A stretch of 6,908 nt of DNA, taken from the NCBI GenBank assembly GCA_905236445.1, contig CAJOPQ010000027.1, positions 1-6,908 on the forward strand, read 5' to 3'. Each line of letters opens with the position of its first letter. The stretch's first letter is position 1. The DNA comes from an uncultured Clostridia bacterium. GTDB lineage: Bacteria > Bacillota > Clostridia > Christensenellales > UBA1242. This document shows, piece after piece, positions 1-5,167 of the stretch. The notes beneath the pieces were generated by a model, which was not told the origin of the DNA, searched no databases, and worked only from the letters and a program-made list of their open reading frames with translations. The position numbers and the translations under genes were made by a program.

Positions 1-208
1 AAAATATATCGGCCATCCGGTTGTTGGAGATAAAGAATACGGTTATAAAAACTGCAAAATCAAATGTGACGGCCAACTACTGCACGCAGAAAAGTTGATT
101 CTGATTCATCCTACAACGGGAGAGGAAATGACTTTTTTAGCCCCGCTTCCCGATTATTTTGCCGATACTATCAAAAAGCTGGAAAAGGGGTATATCTATC
201 AACAGTAA
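1..208 (+). CDS. RluA-family 23S rRNA pseudouridine synthase, C-terminal fragment
   Basis: The window opens inside this gene, and the visible 68 codons (in frame from base 2) run to a TAA at 206-208. The segment has the hallmarks of the C-terminal part of RluA/RluD-type enzymes: GHPVVGDKEYG, then GQLLHAEKLILIHPTTGEE, then a FLAPLPDYF tail. In this family the enzyme isomerises specific uridines of ribosomal RNA to pseudouridine; the catalytic aspartate lies upstream and is not visible here. The last codons are only four bases from the stop of the convergent regulator gene, and I see no hairpin terminator between them. The subfamily cannot be decided from the C-terminus, so no symbol is given. 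The family assignment is firm. Confidence 0.85.
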   Translation, partial: KYIGHPVVGDKEYGYKNCKIKCDGQLLHAEKLILIHPTTGEEMTFLAPLPDYFADTIKKLEKGYIYQQ

Positions 209-212
209 AGCT

Positions 213-881
213 TTATTCATCGTCTTCATTTTTTTCTTGTGGATCCTTTGTTTTTAATACGTATTTATCTATGGGTTCAAAGATTATATAGAAGATTGGA
301 ATTGTTAAAAAAACTATCCAACCCGGGTGCCATAAATAAAACTCCAATCCCAAAATACAATAAATCGCAACGACTGCTACCGGAAACATAAATAACGATA
401 TTTGTTTTCTTTCTATTACTAAAAGAATACTATCAAAAACAGGTATTAATAAGAATAATATCCATGCGTCAAACCACCTGCCCCAAAGAAATCCTAGCAA
501 AAAATATAAAATGGTGACAAGCAAAGCAAATACACCGTTTAAAATTGCATTTAAAACGTCAAGTTTTGTTTTTATCTTGCCCCTTTTAAAAAAACTGTTC
601 TCAGGACTATCAGTATCGGAATGTAATTCTTTTTGATTTTTTTGCTTATGAGTAAGGCCGTCTTCGGCTTTTTCAACGACTGATATATTCAAAAGCTCGT
701 CTAAACTGATGTTATATAATTTAGCAAGACTTATAAGATTATCTGTATCGGGTGATGATTCTGCCCTTTCCCACTTACTTATCGCTTGTCTTGATACACC
801 TATTCTGTCGGCTAACTCTTCTTGTGAGTAGCCTTTTTCTTTTCTAAGTTTTTGTAATCTGTATGCAGTTTCAAGGTCCAT
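213..881 (-). CDS. XRE-family DNA-binding protein with four-helix membrane tail
   Basis: A 222-residue protein. Residues 8-62 form a lambda-repressor/Cro-type helix-turn-helix: LRKEKGYSQEELADRIGVS followed by the recognition-helix stretch RQAISKWERAESSPD, then DNLISLAKLYNISLDELL. A charged linker (about 66-105) leads to four hydrophobic segments (about 113-133, 138-156, 162-181, 187-203) and a short acidic C-terminus. This layout, a cytoplasmic HTH fused to a small membrane domain, is common in Bacillota, and such proteins are usually thought to act as membrane-tethered regulators; ligand and targets are unknown. The ATG start is backed by a full AAGGAGG Shine-Dalgarno (890-896) eight bases upstream and by a promoter with an extended -10. 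No partner gene lies beside it: upstream is the tRNA array terminator, downstream the convergent pseudouridine synthase. Confidence 0.9.
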   Translation of the reverse strand: MDLETAYRLQKLRKEKGYSQEELADRIGVSRQAISKWERAESSPDTDNLISLAKLYNISLDELLNISVVEKAEDGLTHKQKNQKELHSDTDSPENSFFKRGKIKTKLDVLNAILNGVFALLVTILYFLLGFLWGRWFDAWILFLLIPVFDSILLVIERKQISLFMFPVAVVAIYCILGLEFYLWHPGWIVFLTIPIFYIIFEPIDKYVLKTKDPQEKNEDDE

Positions 882-910
882 CTCTATTTCCTCCTTGCAA
901 AATCAATTAG

Positions 911-939
911 ATTCTAACATAAAACTTACAATAATTCAA
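911..939 (-). promoter_or_regulatory. Sigma-A-type promoter for the XRE regulator gene
   Basis: Read on the - strand, a -35 box TTGAAT (934-939) and a -10 box TAGAAT (911-916) are 17 bases apart. The -10 is preceded by TGT, giving an extended -10 (TGnTAGAAT). The predicted start near 904 leaves a leader of about 23 bases with a perfect ribosome binding site. No clear operator palindrome is visible, although autoregulation is common in this family. Confidence 0.7.
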
Positions 940-1043
940 CCAACTTTTCTTTTCAAAAACAGCAACTATAGGTAGCAAAGCAATAAAACCAATAATAAAC
1001 AGAATAAAAAAAGACAACAATTATAAATATTTTATATTAGGTT

Positions 1044-1172
1044 TATAATTATACAAGAAATAGGGGACCTACTCCGATTTTTGCTACGCAGGTTTTACTT
1101 CCGATCGACCGAATGAAACCCGATCTACTACAGCCACCAACAAAAAAAGCACCCGTAAAGGGTGCATTTTTT
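1044..1172 (+). ncRNA. Possible short transcript of unknown role
   Basis: Low-confidence candidate. A TATAAT box lies at 1044-1049, with only a poor -35 (TTATAA, 1021-1026, 17-base spacing). The next ~75 bases (about 1060-1134) are richer in G and C than the flanks and run into the hairpin at 1135-1179, which in this direction also ends in a run of six T (1167-1172). A transcript of about 115 bases would therefore be bounded at both ends. A 27-codon frame starting with ATG at 1113 and running into the tRNA-Leu antisense is present, but it has no ribosome binding site and looks spurious. I recognise no known RNA family. The alternative is plain intergenic DNA. Confidence 0.15.
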
Positions 1173-1179
1173 GTTGGTG
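1135..1179 (-). terminator. Rho-independent terminator of the tRNA array
   Basis: On the - strand GCACCC pairs with GGGTGC around a five-base loop (1149-1165) and is followed by seven T (1142-1148). An outer stem of 13 pairs (1135-1147 with 1167-1179) extends it, separated by one A/A mismatch. The outer upstream arm includes the last acceptor base, the discriminator and the CCA of tRNA-Leu (1175-1179), so the longest hairpin and the folded tRNA compete for the same bases. The + strand also reads hairpin then six T, so it may work in both directions. Confidence 0.9.
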
Positions 1180-1261
1180 CCGGGGATCGGACTTGAACCG
1201 ATACGGGATTTCTCCCGAGGGATTTTAAGTCCCTTGCGTCTGCCTATTTCGCCACCTCGGC
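1175..1261 (-). tRNA. tRNA-Leu (anticodon UAA)
   Basis: The 87 bases include an encoded CCA and fold as a class II tRNA. The 5' acceptor strand is GCCGAGG and the 3' strand CCCCGGC, followed by A73 and CCA. The anticodon loop CTTAAAA gives UAA. A long variable arm (CGGGAGAAATCCCG) identifies leucine, and the T arm is ATCGG/CCGAT around TTCAAGT. One oddity is that the fifth acceptor pair is A-C instead of a Watson-Crick or G-U pair, while the other six pairs are intact. It is the last gene of the array, seven bases after tRNA-Cys. Confidence 0.96.
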
Positions 1262-1268
1262 ATTAAAA

Positions 1269-1342
1269 TGGAGGCGCCACCCAGACTTGAACTGGGGATA
1301 AGGGTTTTGCAGACCCGTGCCTTACCACTTGGCTATGGCGCC
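1269..1342 (-). tRNA. tRNA-Cys (anticodon GCA)
   Basis: The 74 bases include an encoded CCA. The acceptor stem GGCGCCA/TGGCGCC is perfect, the anticodon loop CTGCAAA gives GCA, the T stem is CCCAG/CTGGG, and the discriminator is U73, the identity base for cysteine. It sits between tRNA-Gly (31-base spacer) and tRNA-Leu (seven-base spacer) in the same transcript. Confidence 0.97.
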
Positions 1343-1373
1343 ATAACAGACAAAAATCTCGTAATAAAAAAAA

Positions 1374-1448
1374 TGGAGCGGGAAACGAGATTCGAACTCG
1401 CGACATTCGCCTTGGCAAGGCGACGCTCTACCACTGAGCCACTCCCGC
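1374..1448 (-). tRNA. tRNA-Gly (anticodon GCC)
   Basis: The 75 bases include an encoded CCA. The acceptor stem GCGGGAG/TTCCCGC closes with one G-U pair, the anticodon stem TCGCC/GGCGA surrounds loop TTGCCAA (anticodon GCC), and the discriminator is U73. It is the second gene of the array. A hairpin and a possible internal promoter lie in the 51-base spacer before it. Confidence 0.97.
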
Positions 1449-1457
1449 ATAAATAAT

Positions 1458-1489
1458 ATTATAGCCTGCTGACTATTAATCAAGCAGGC
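1458..1489 (-). promoter_or_regulatory. Hairpin and possible internal promoter in tRNA spacer
   Basis: The 51-base spacer between tRNA-Val and tRNA-Gly holds a perfect seven-pair hairpin (GCCTGCT 1464-1470 with AGCAGGC 1483-1489, 12-base loop). There is no U run behind it on the - strand, so it is probably a processing or spacer structure and not a terminator. The loop and following bases also contain TTGATT (1478-1483) and overlapping TATAAT/TAATAT boxes at the 3' side of the stem. With TAATAT the spacing is 16, so a weak internal promoter for Gly-Cys-Leu is possible. Confidence 0.3.
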
Positions 1490-1499
1490 ATCATTGTAA

Positions 1500-1575
1500 T
1501 GGTGGAAGTTATAGGACTCGAACCTATGACCTCCTGCTTGTAAGGCAGATGCTCTACCAACTGAGCTAAACTTCC
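1500..1575 (-). tRNA. tRNA-Val (anticodon UAC)
   Basis: The 76 bases include an encoded CCA. The acceptor stem GGAAGTT/AACTTCC is perfect, the D arm is GCTC/GAGC, the anticodon loop CTTACAA gives UAC, the T arm is ATAGG/CCTAT around TTCGAGT, and A73 is the discriminator. It is the first gene of the array, about 27 bases behind the predicted transcription start. Confidence 0.97.
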
Positions 1576-1608
1576 ATTCAGTTCCACATTCTTATCGAAT
1601 GCTCTATT

Positions 1609-1637
1609 AATATAACAAATCTTTATGACAATTGCAA
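1609..1637 (-). promoter_or_regulatory. Promoter of the Val-Gly-Cys-Leu tRNA array
   Basis: On the - strand, TTGCAA (1632-1637) and TATATT (1609-1614) are separated by exactly 17 bases. The predicted start near 1602 leaves a short leader before tRNA-Val. The region behind it (1640-1755) is very AT-rich, as often seen upstream of stable RNA promoters (UP-element-like), and holds no recognisable gene. Confidence 0.65.
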
Positions 1638-1755
1638 GTGTTTTTAATAAATTTTTTAAAAATTTATAATGAAATTTAAAATTATTATCAAAATATTCAT
1701 GTTAATGTTGCCGAACAGATATAATTACTCTACATTATATACCAAACTGAATTAC

Positions 1756-1782
1756 CGGACAAGCATATTCTTATCTTGCCCG
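1756..1782 (-). terminator. Weak hairpin downstream of the YwaF-like gene
   Basis: In RNA from the - strand, CGGGCAAG (1775-1782) pairs with CTTGTCCG (1756-1763): eight pairs including one G-U, with an 11-base loop. It begins about 20 bases after the stop codon. There is no U run behind the stem, so it may stabilise the 3' end instead of terminating. The pairing is complete only in the - strand transcript (the + strand has an A-C clash), which fits a role for that gene. Confidence 0.4.
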
Positions 1783-1802
1783 ATAACACAATCCGTCTAA
1801 TT

Positions 1803-2605
1803 CTACTGTTCGACTTTTTTGTCTTTTTTACTACAAATTGTCGCAACGAGTTTTACTATCGATATAACAAATGCACTTATAATCATATAAGATGCAAGCA
1901 TTATTATCGTAAATACAGGCCTCAAATTTAAGTCAGCAAGCTTATCTGCAAGCGTACTCATTATTGGCACACCAGACCCTTCGTAAATCTGCATATAGTC
2001 AGCACCATATGCATAATTAACTGGGCTTGCAATAACCGACAACAATACCATAGGAATCCAAGACATGTATATATCTTTCCACTCAAGTTTCTTATAACCA
2101 GTCGAAATCACTATCATTCCAGTTACAAACATCAAGTAATGGAATAGCAATGAATACCATGCACCAAATGTCCAGAACGGATAGAAGTTAAGACCATTGC
2201 AATACACAACGCCTATTGCCCCACTAACCATTCCTATCGTACTAATAAATGCCAGACTTACATCTTTTGCTCTGCCCTTGCCCCATGCAGCAATTAACAT
2301 TGTATAAATATATAGCGAACAAGTATACAATGGCAGAATTCCACCATAATTAAAACCTCGACCTGTTGAAATGTCCCAATAACTCTCCCACGTAATTTTT
2401 ACGATCTCAAATACTAATACTAATATAGACAATATCTTTAAAAATTTTGCAACTTTCTCATGCTTTGCCTTTCTTAACACAATCCCAAGAATAATTACCG
2501 AAACATAAGCCAATATAATATATACTATATTGCGACACTAAATAGATCGCTATCAAATCCACTTATGTTATGCTTATAATCAAAAAATTTATATCCCAAT
2601 AGCAT
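1803..2605 (-). pseudogene. YwaF/TMEM164-like integral membrane protein, frameshifted near N-terminus
   Basis: The main frame (from 2537 to the TAG at 1803-1805) encodes a polytopic membrane protein matching the YwaF/TIGR02206 family, related to eukaryotic TMEM164. It has LPLYTCSLYIY (a conserved LPLxxCS-type motif, Cys in a helix), a His in SLLFHYLMF, and VNYAYGADYM, like the family's NY..G.NYM. The bacterial function is unknown; TMEM164 uses a Cys/His pair for acyl transfer. Within this frame the first start is a TTG at 2511-2513, with no ribosome binding site and inside the first helix. The missing N-terminus is in another frame: ATG at 2603-2605 (GGAG nine bases upstream) encodes MLLGYKFFDYKHNISGF, then DSDLFSVAI, and meets TAG at 2525-2527. 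Removing two bases in the TA-rich GCAATATAGTATA tract would join the frames as SVAIVYIILAYV, a protein of about 266 residues. No slippery heptamer is present. This is either a true null or phase-off allele, or a sequencing error. Confidence 0.7.
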
Positions 2606-2614
2606 TATTGTTTT

Positions 2615-2618
2615 CTCC
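2615..2618 (-). promoter_or_regulatory. Ribosome binding site that decides the YwaF-like start
   Basis: GGAG lies nine bases before the ATG at 2603-2605. Another in-frame ATG at 2618-2620 would add five residues but has only a distant GGTGG (13 bases upstream). This points to 2605 as the ancestral start and not the unsupported TTG at 2513, which is why the gene is called frameshifted and not simply short. Confidence 0.55.
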
Positions 2619-2663
2619 ATATTGTAATAATTACCACCAACAACTTGCTGTGCCTACACAATT

Positions 2664-2692
2664 ATTATAAACAATTTTTATATTTAAGTAAA
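2664..2692 (-). promoter_or_regulatory. Promoter of the YwaF-like gene
   Basis: On the - strand a perfect -10 TATAAT (2664-2669) lies 17 bases behind TTTACT (2687-2692). The predicted start near 2657 gives a leader of about 50 bases to the ATG at 2605. A good promoter here supports the upstream ATG as the original start. Confidence 0.7.
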
Positions 2693-2847
2693 GCAAACAA
2701 AATTAAAAAAAATTTTTGCATCACCTATAGTAACGCTCAAGACTGCAAGACATTGCTCTACAGGAAAGAATTATTCTAAAAACAAAATTAAGAGTTGTAA
2801 TTAATTAGAACAAATTGTAAAATTTAATCGAAAGTGTCGCAAAATGT

Positions 2848-2875
2848 TTGACTATAACGTATTTTTGAGTATCAT
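2848..2875 (+). promoter_or_regulatory. Promoter of the HAD-like gene, almost no leader
   Basis: TTGACT (2848-2853, five of six consensus bases) and TATCAT (2870-2875, five of six) are 16 bases apart. The predicted start falls at about 2882, which is the first base of the first ATG. The mRNA would therefore be leaderless for that ATG, or carry a 12-base leader for the ATG at 2894. The stretch between this promoter and the divergent one at 2692 (about 155 bases) is AT-rich and shows no gene. Confidence 0.6.
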
Positions 2876-2881
2876 AAAGAT

Positions 2882-3526
2882 ATGGGACAAAATATGAAAT
2901 TTTTTTATGTTTTTATTAATATTAAAGGTGCGTTATATACTGCCGATTGGATTAAATTCAACCAGTGTGCTCTACAAGAAGATCAAGATATTACCTCAAA
3001 AGCCGAGCTAGATACTATTCTTAAAAAACACCCTGATTGGAATAGATTCTATCAGGCAAAAGTATTTACTAGGAGCAAACATATTCGAAAAATTTGCCCA
3101 GACAATGTAGAATCGCTTAATAGACTTATCGATGATTTGAAGCTTGATTATAATGTTAATTTGATTGTTACAAGCGACAAGTGGAAAGATGCTTTTGATA
3201 TTAAAGCAATTCCTGCATTAGTCAAAAATGGCCTTAATTATAAAGATCTTGTTATTGACAAAACTAGCAATAAGGCAAAATCGACTACAGATGGTATCAA
3301 AAATTATCTAGAGCAAGTTGGCAATCCGCAGAACTACTTGATTATTGACTACACAGAGGAAATTGCTAAAAATTTTGATCAAAACAAAGTAATTATAGTA
3401 GACCAATACGCAACTGGACTTAACAATGAACTTGTAGATAACTACTTAGATAGTGTCGAAGAAATGAATTATGTTGAGAATAATAACTTAGAATATGACA
3501 ACGAAATTAGTTATGTAGTTGAATAA
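2882..3526 (+). CDS. Degenerate HAD-like protein (Swiss Army Knife RNA-repair HAD type)
   Basis: A 214-residue soluble protein. Its layout follows the small HAD-like domain known from 'Swiss Army Knife' RNA-repair proteins: an N-terminal strand MKFFYVFINIKGALY, a middle NVNLIVTSDKWKD (compare the family's IVLSSSWR), ALVKNGL, and a C-terminal NYLIIDYTEE then VIIVDQYATGL. Phosphatase activity in HAD enzymes needs two Asp in the first strand (DxDG). Here these positions read N13 and K15 (NIKG), and the acidic pair later in the fold reads D156-Y157. If the assignment is right the protein is probably not an active phosphatase. The C-terminal 25 residues are rich in Asn, Glu and Tyr. Two starts are possible: ATG 2882 has no Shine-Dalgarno, while ATG 2894 (residue 5) has a weak GGGA and would begin directly with the first strand, so I favour 2894 slightly. 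The gene stands alone with its own promoter and terminator. The family call is moderate; the function is unknown. Confidence 0.6.
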   Translation: MGQNMKFFYVFINIKGALYTADWIKFNQCALQEDQDITSKAELDTILKKHPDWNRFYQAKVFTRSKHIRKICPDNVESLNRLIDDLKLDYNVNLIVTSDKWKDAFDIKAIPALVKNGLNYKDLVIDKTSNKAKSTTDGIKNYLEQVGNPQNYLIIDYTEEIAKNFDQNKVIIVDQYATGLNNELVDNYLDSVEEMNYVENNNLEYDNEISYVVE

Positions 3527-3532
3527 ATAATC

Positions 3533-3564
3533 AAAAAAAAGTGAACAGCATCGTTCACTTTTTT
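3533..3564. terminator. Bidirectional terminator between convergent genes
   Basis: GTGAAC (3541-3546) pairs with GTTCAC (3553-3558) around a six-base loop. Eight A precede it and six T follow, so both strands read stem then U run. The - strand stop codon of the signal peptidase gene (TAA, 3563-3565) overlaps the end of the T run, while the + strand gene ends seven bases before the A run. Confidence 0.9.
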
Positions 3565-4939
3565 ATTGTTCGTCAATCTCAGGCTTAGCTGCAGAAGCAT
3601 CTACTGTCTGTACTTTTGTCAACACAGAACTATGTTCTATTTCCTCTACTATTTTCTTGGCTTCAGCACTCTTATGCGGACCTATATGGATAGTCTCCCC
3701 TGTCTTTAACTTAACATTTGCATTCTTAAGCAATATTTTTGAATCTATATCAGCATATTCTTGACTTTGCCTATCTTTATCAGCCTTCTTCGCAATAGAT
3801 TTCAATTTTCTTATCGTTATTGCTTCTTGACGTTCAATGTCTCTCAATTTCTTATGATACTCTGCCTCAACAGTAGCAATCTTTCTACCTTTGGCATCTC
3901 TAAGTTTGTCAGCATACTCCATCTTTAATTCGGATTTCTGTTCATCAAAGTGCATCAAAAGTTTTTGCTTAATAAAGTATTTCTTCATATACTGTATGTC
4001 TTTTGGCGACTGCCATAGATATGATACAGCCTCAATTCGTTCTTGTGGACTGAGTTGTGCTAAGACTTTAAATTTGTTAGTATGATTCATTCTTATTCCT
4101 ATATGATTAGCAACGCATACAGGATCGGTTAATGACAGCTTGCCTTTCAACACATCTTCTTCCATCGTAGCTAGTTGTAGGTACTTCATTACATCTAAGA
4201 ATATCATAAACATAAATACTAGTATAGGAATACATACTAATACAATAATACCTAATGACGATGAGAATACCTTGAACACAGAAAGGATAATAGGACTACC
4301 ATTCTCATAATACCTACCCACAATAACATCTTCAGATATCCAATAACCATCTGCAACAATATCACCATATGCATTTGTATTACTAGAACCATATGTTCTA
4401 AAATACAACTTACCATTTTCATCTTGACGAATTTCTTTGACGTGATGAAATATCATGCTACATTGAAGCTTGCCTGCTGCATTGATAGTATTATTCTGTT
4501 CACCAAAAAATTGTGATAAAGTTAAAGATACATTTAGACTCTCGTTATTTGCTTGACTGCTTGTATACACTTCCATTGAATTACATTCATTTTGGATGCT
4601 AGAATTAAAATACTTGTAATAAGCAATTATATCTCCCCTAACAACTACATTTCCATGTTCATCTAATTGATCACCTTTTAACGCCCTTACATTACATTTT
4701 TTGACCAATACTACGTCGCCCGTATTAAAACCAGAATTAACCATAGAACCAGTCGGTGCAATTGTTACAGCAGAATACCCGCCTATACTGGTAATAACAT
4801 TATTCGTCTTGCATTTAAGAGTTGCCACACATACACAAGCCGCAACAAAGATAACCACCCAACAAATTATGTTGATGATTACATTAATAACTTTCTCTAT
4901 TGGTGTTTTTGGTCTCTTAATTACCTCTATATATTCCAT
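3563..4939 (-). CDS. SipW-type signal peptidase I with long cytoplasmic coiled-coil tail
   Basis: A 458-residue membrane protease of family S26. It has a first transmembrane helix (about 18-40), then the catalytic-serine box IAPTGSMVNSGFNTGDVV (Ser65), a GDIIAYY box (101-107), and His165/166 in MIFHHVKEI at the place where SipW and archaeal/eukaryotic-type enzymes have the general-base His instead of Lys. FRTYGSSNTNAYGD then aligns with the usual 'tkGDxN' box, followed by VIVGRYY and a second helix (about 218-248). The family releases exported proteins from their signal peptides; SipW types serve dedicated substrates such as TasA. Two oddities stand out. The Asp of the GDxN box is Ser185, with Asp193 a possible substitute. 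And about 200 residues follow the second helix, with a charged coiled coil (about 325-400), whereas SipW-type enzymes are usually near 200 residues in total. An insert of about 50 residues (110-160) also separates the GD box from the His. AGGA six bases upstream (4946-4949) supports the ATG. Confidence 0.88.
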   Translation of the reverse strand: MEYIEVIKRPKTPIEKVINVIINIICWVVIFVAACVCVATLKCKTNNVITSIGGYSAVTIAPTGSMVNSGFNTGDVVLVKKCNVRALKGDQLDEHGNVVVRGDIIAYYKYFNSSIQNECNSMEVYTSSQANNESLNVSLTLSQFFGEQNNTINAAGKLQCSMIFHHVKEIRQDENGKLYFRTYGSSNTNAYGDIVADGYWISEDVIVGRYYENGSPIILSVFKVFSSSLGIIVLVCIPILVFMFMIFLDVMKYLQLATMEEDVLKGKLSLTDPVCVANHIGIRMNHTNKFKVLAQLSPQERIEAVSYLWQSPKDIQYMKKYFIKQKLLMHFDEQKSELKMEYADKLRDAKGRKIATVEAEYHKKLRDIERQEAITIRKLKSIAKKADKDRQSQEYADIDSKILLKNANVKLKTGETIHIGPHKSAEAKKIVEEIEHSSVLTKVQTVDASAAKPEIDEQ

Positions 4940-4967
4940 TGCACATCCTATAATCTTTACGCCAAAT

Positions 4968-4995
4968 ATTATATCAATATTATGAACTTAATCAA
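4968..4995 (-). promoter_or_regulatory. Promoter of the signal peptidase gene
   Basis: On the - strand TTGATT (4990-4995) and TATAAT (4968-4973) are 16 bases apart, and TGA before the -10 makes it extended. The start would be near 4961, giving a leader of about 22 bases with AGGA at 4946-4949. With the terminator just upstream (5015-5045), the peptidase gene seems to be transcribed separately from its neighbour. Confidence 0.7.
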
Positions 4996-5014
4996 AATAA
5001 ATTTACTCTAATTA

Positions 5015-5045
5015 CAAAAAAGAAATAGCAAATAACACTATTTCT
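5015..5045 (-). terminator. Terminator of the membrane-anchored surface protein gene
   Basis: On the - strand AGAAATAG (5038-5045) pairs with CTATTTCT (5021-5028), eight pairs around a nine-base loop, followed by six T (5015-5020). It lies about 120 bases behind the stop at 5168. The 3' untranslated stretch between them shows only a small AGGTT/AACCT stem and no reading frame I can support. Confidence 0.8.
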
Positions 5046-5167
5046 CTTGTTATATATAATATATCCTTTATTTACATTCAAATCAAAAATTTATTAACAC
5101 AAATTACTTGATAAAATAGGTTTATTTAACCTCTGTGATCCGGAAATATTCTTACCTGCTATTAATG

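Noticed and set aside
1019..1050. Nine-base inverted repeat AATTATAAA / TTTATAATT
   Set aside because: Made only of A and T in AT-rich DNA, with a 14-base loop and no U run; too weak to call a terminator or operator.
1268..1456. A 62-codon open frame on the + strand
   Set aside because: It lies entirely antisense to tRNA-Cys and tRNA-Gly and reads as translated tRNA sequence, a common false gene.
2525..2537. Programmed ribosomal frameshifting as the explanation of the broken YwaF-like gene
   Set aside because: A -1 shift would join the frames, but there is no slippery heptamer or downstream structure in the ten-base overlap.
2530..2842. Ten-base inverted repeat TTGCGACACT (2530-2539) and AGTGTCGCAA (2833-2842) flanking the divergent promoter region
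   Set aside because: Inverted matches of this length are expected by chance in a window of this size, and there is no transposase or target duplication.
4701..4985. A 94-codon open frame on the + strand
   Set aside because: It is antisense to the signal peptidase N-terminus and promoter, whose motifs are clear on the other strand; it has no ribosome binding site of note and no family resemblance.
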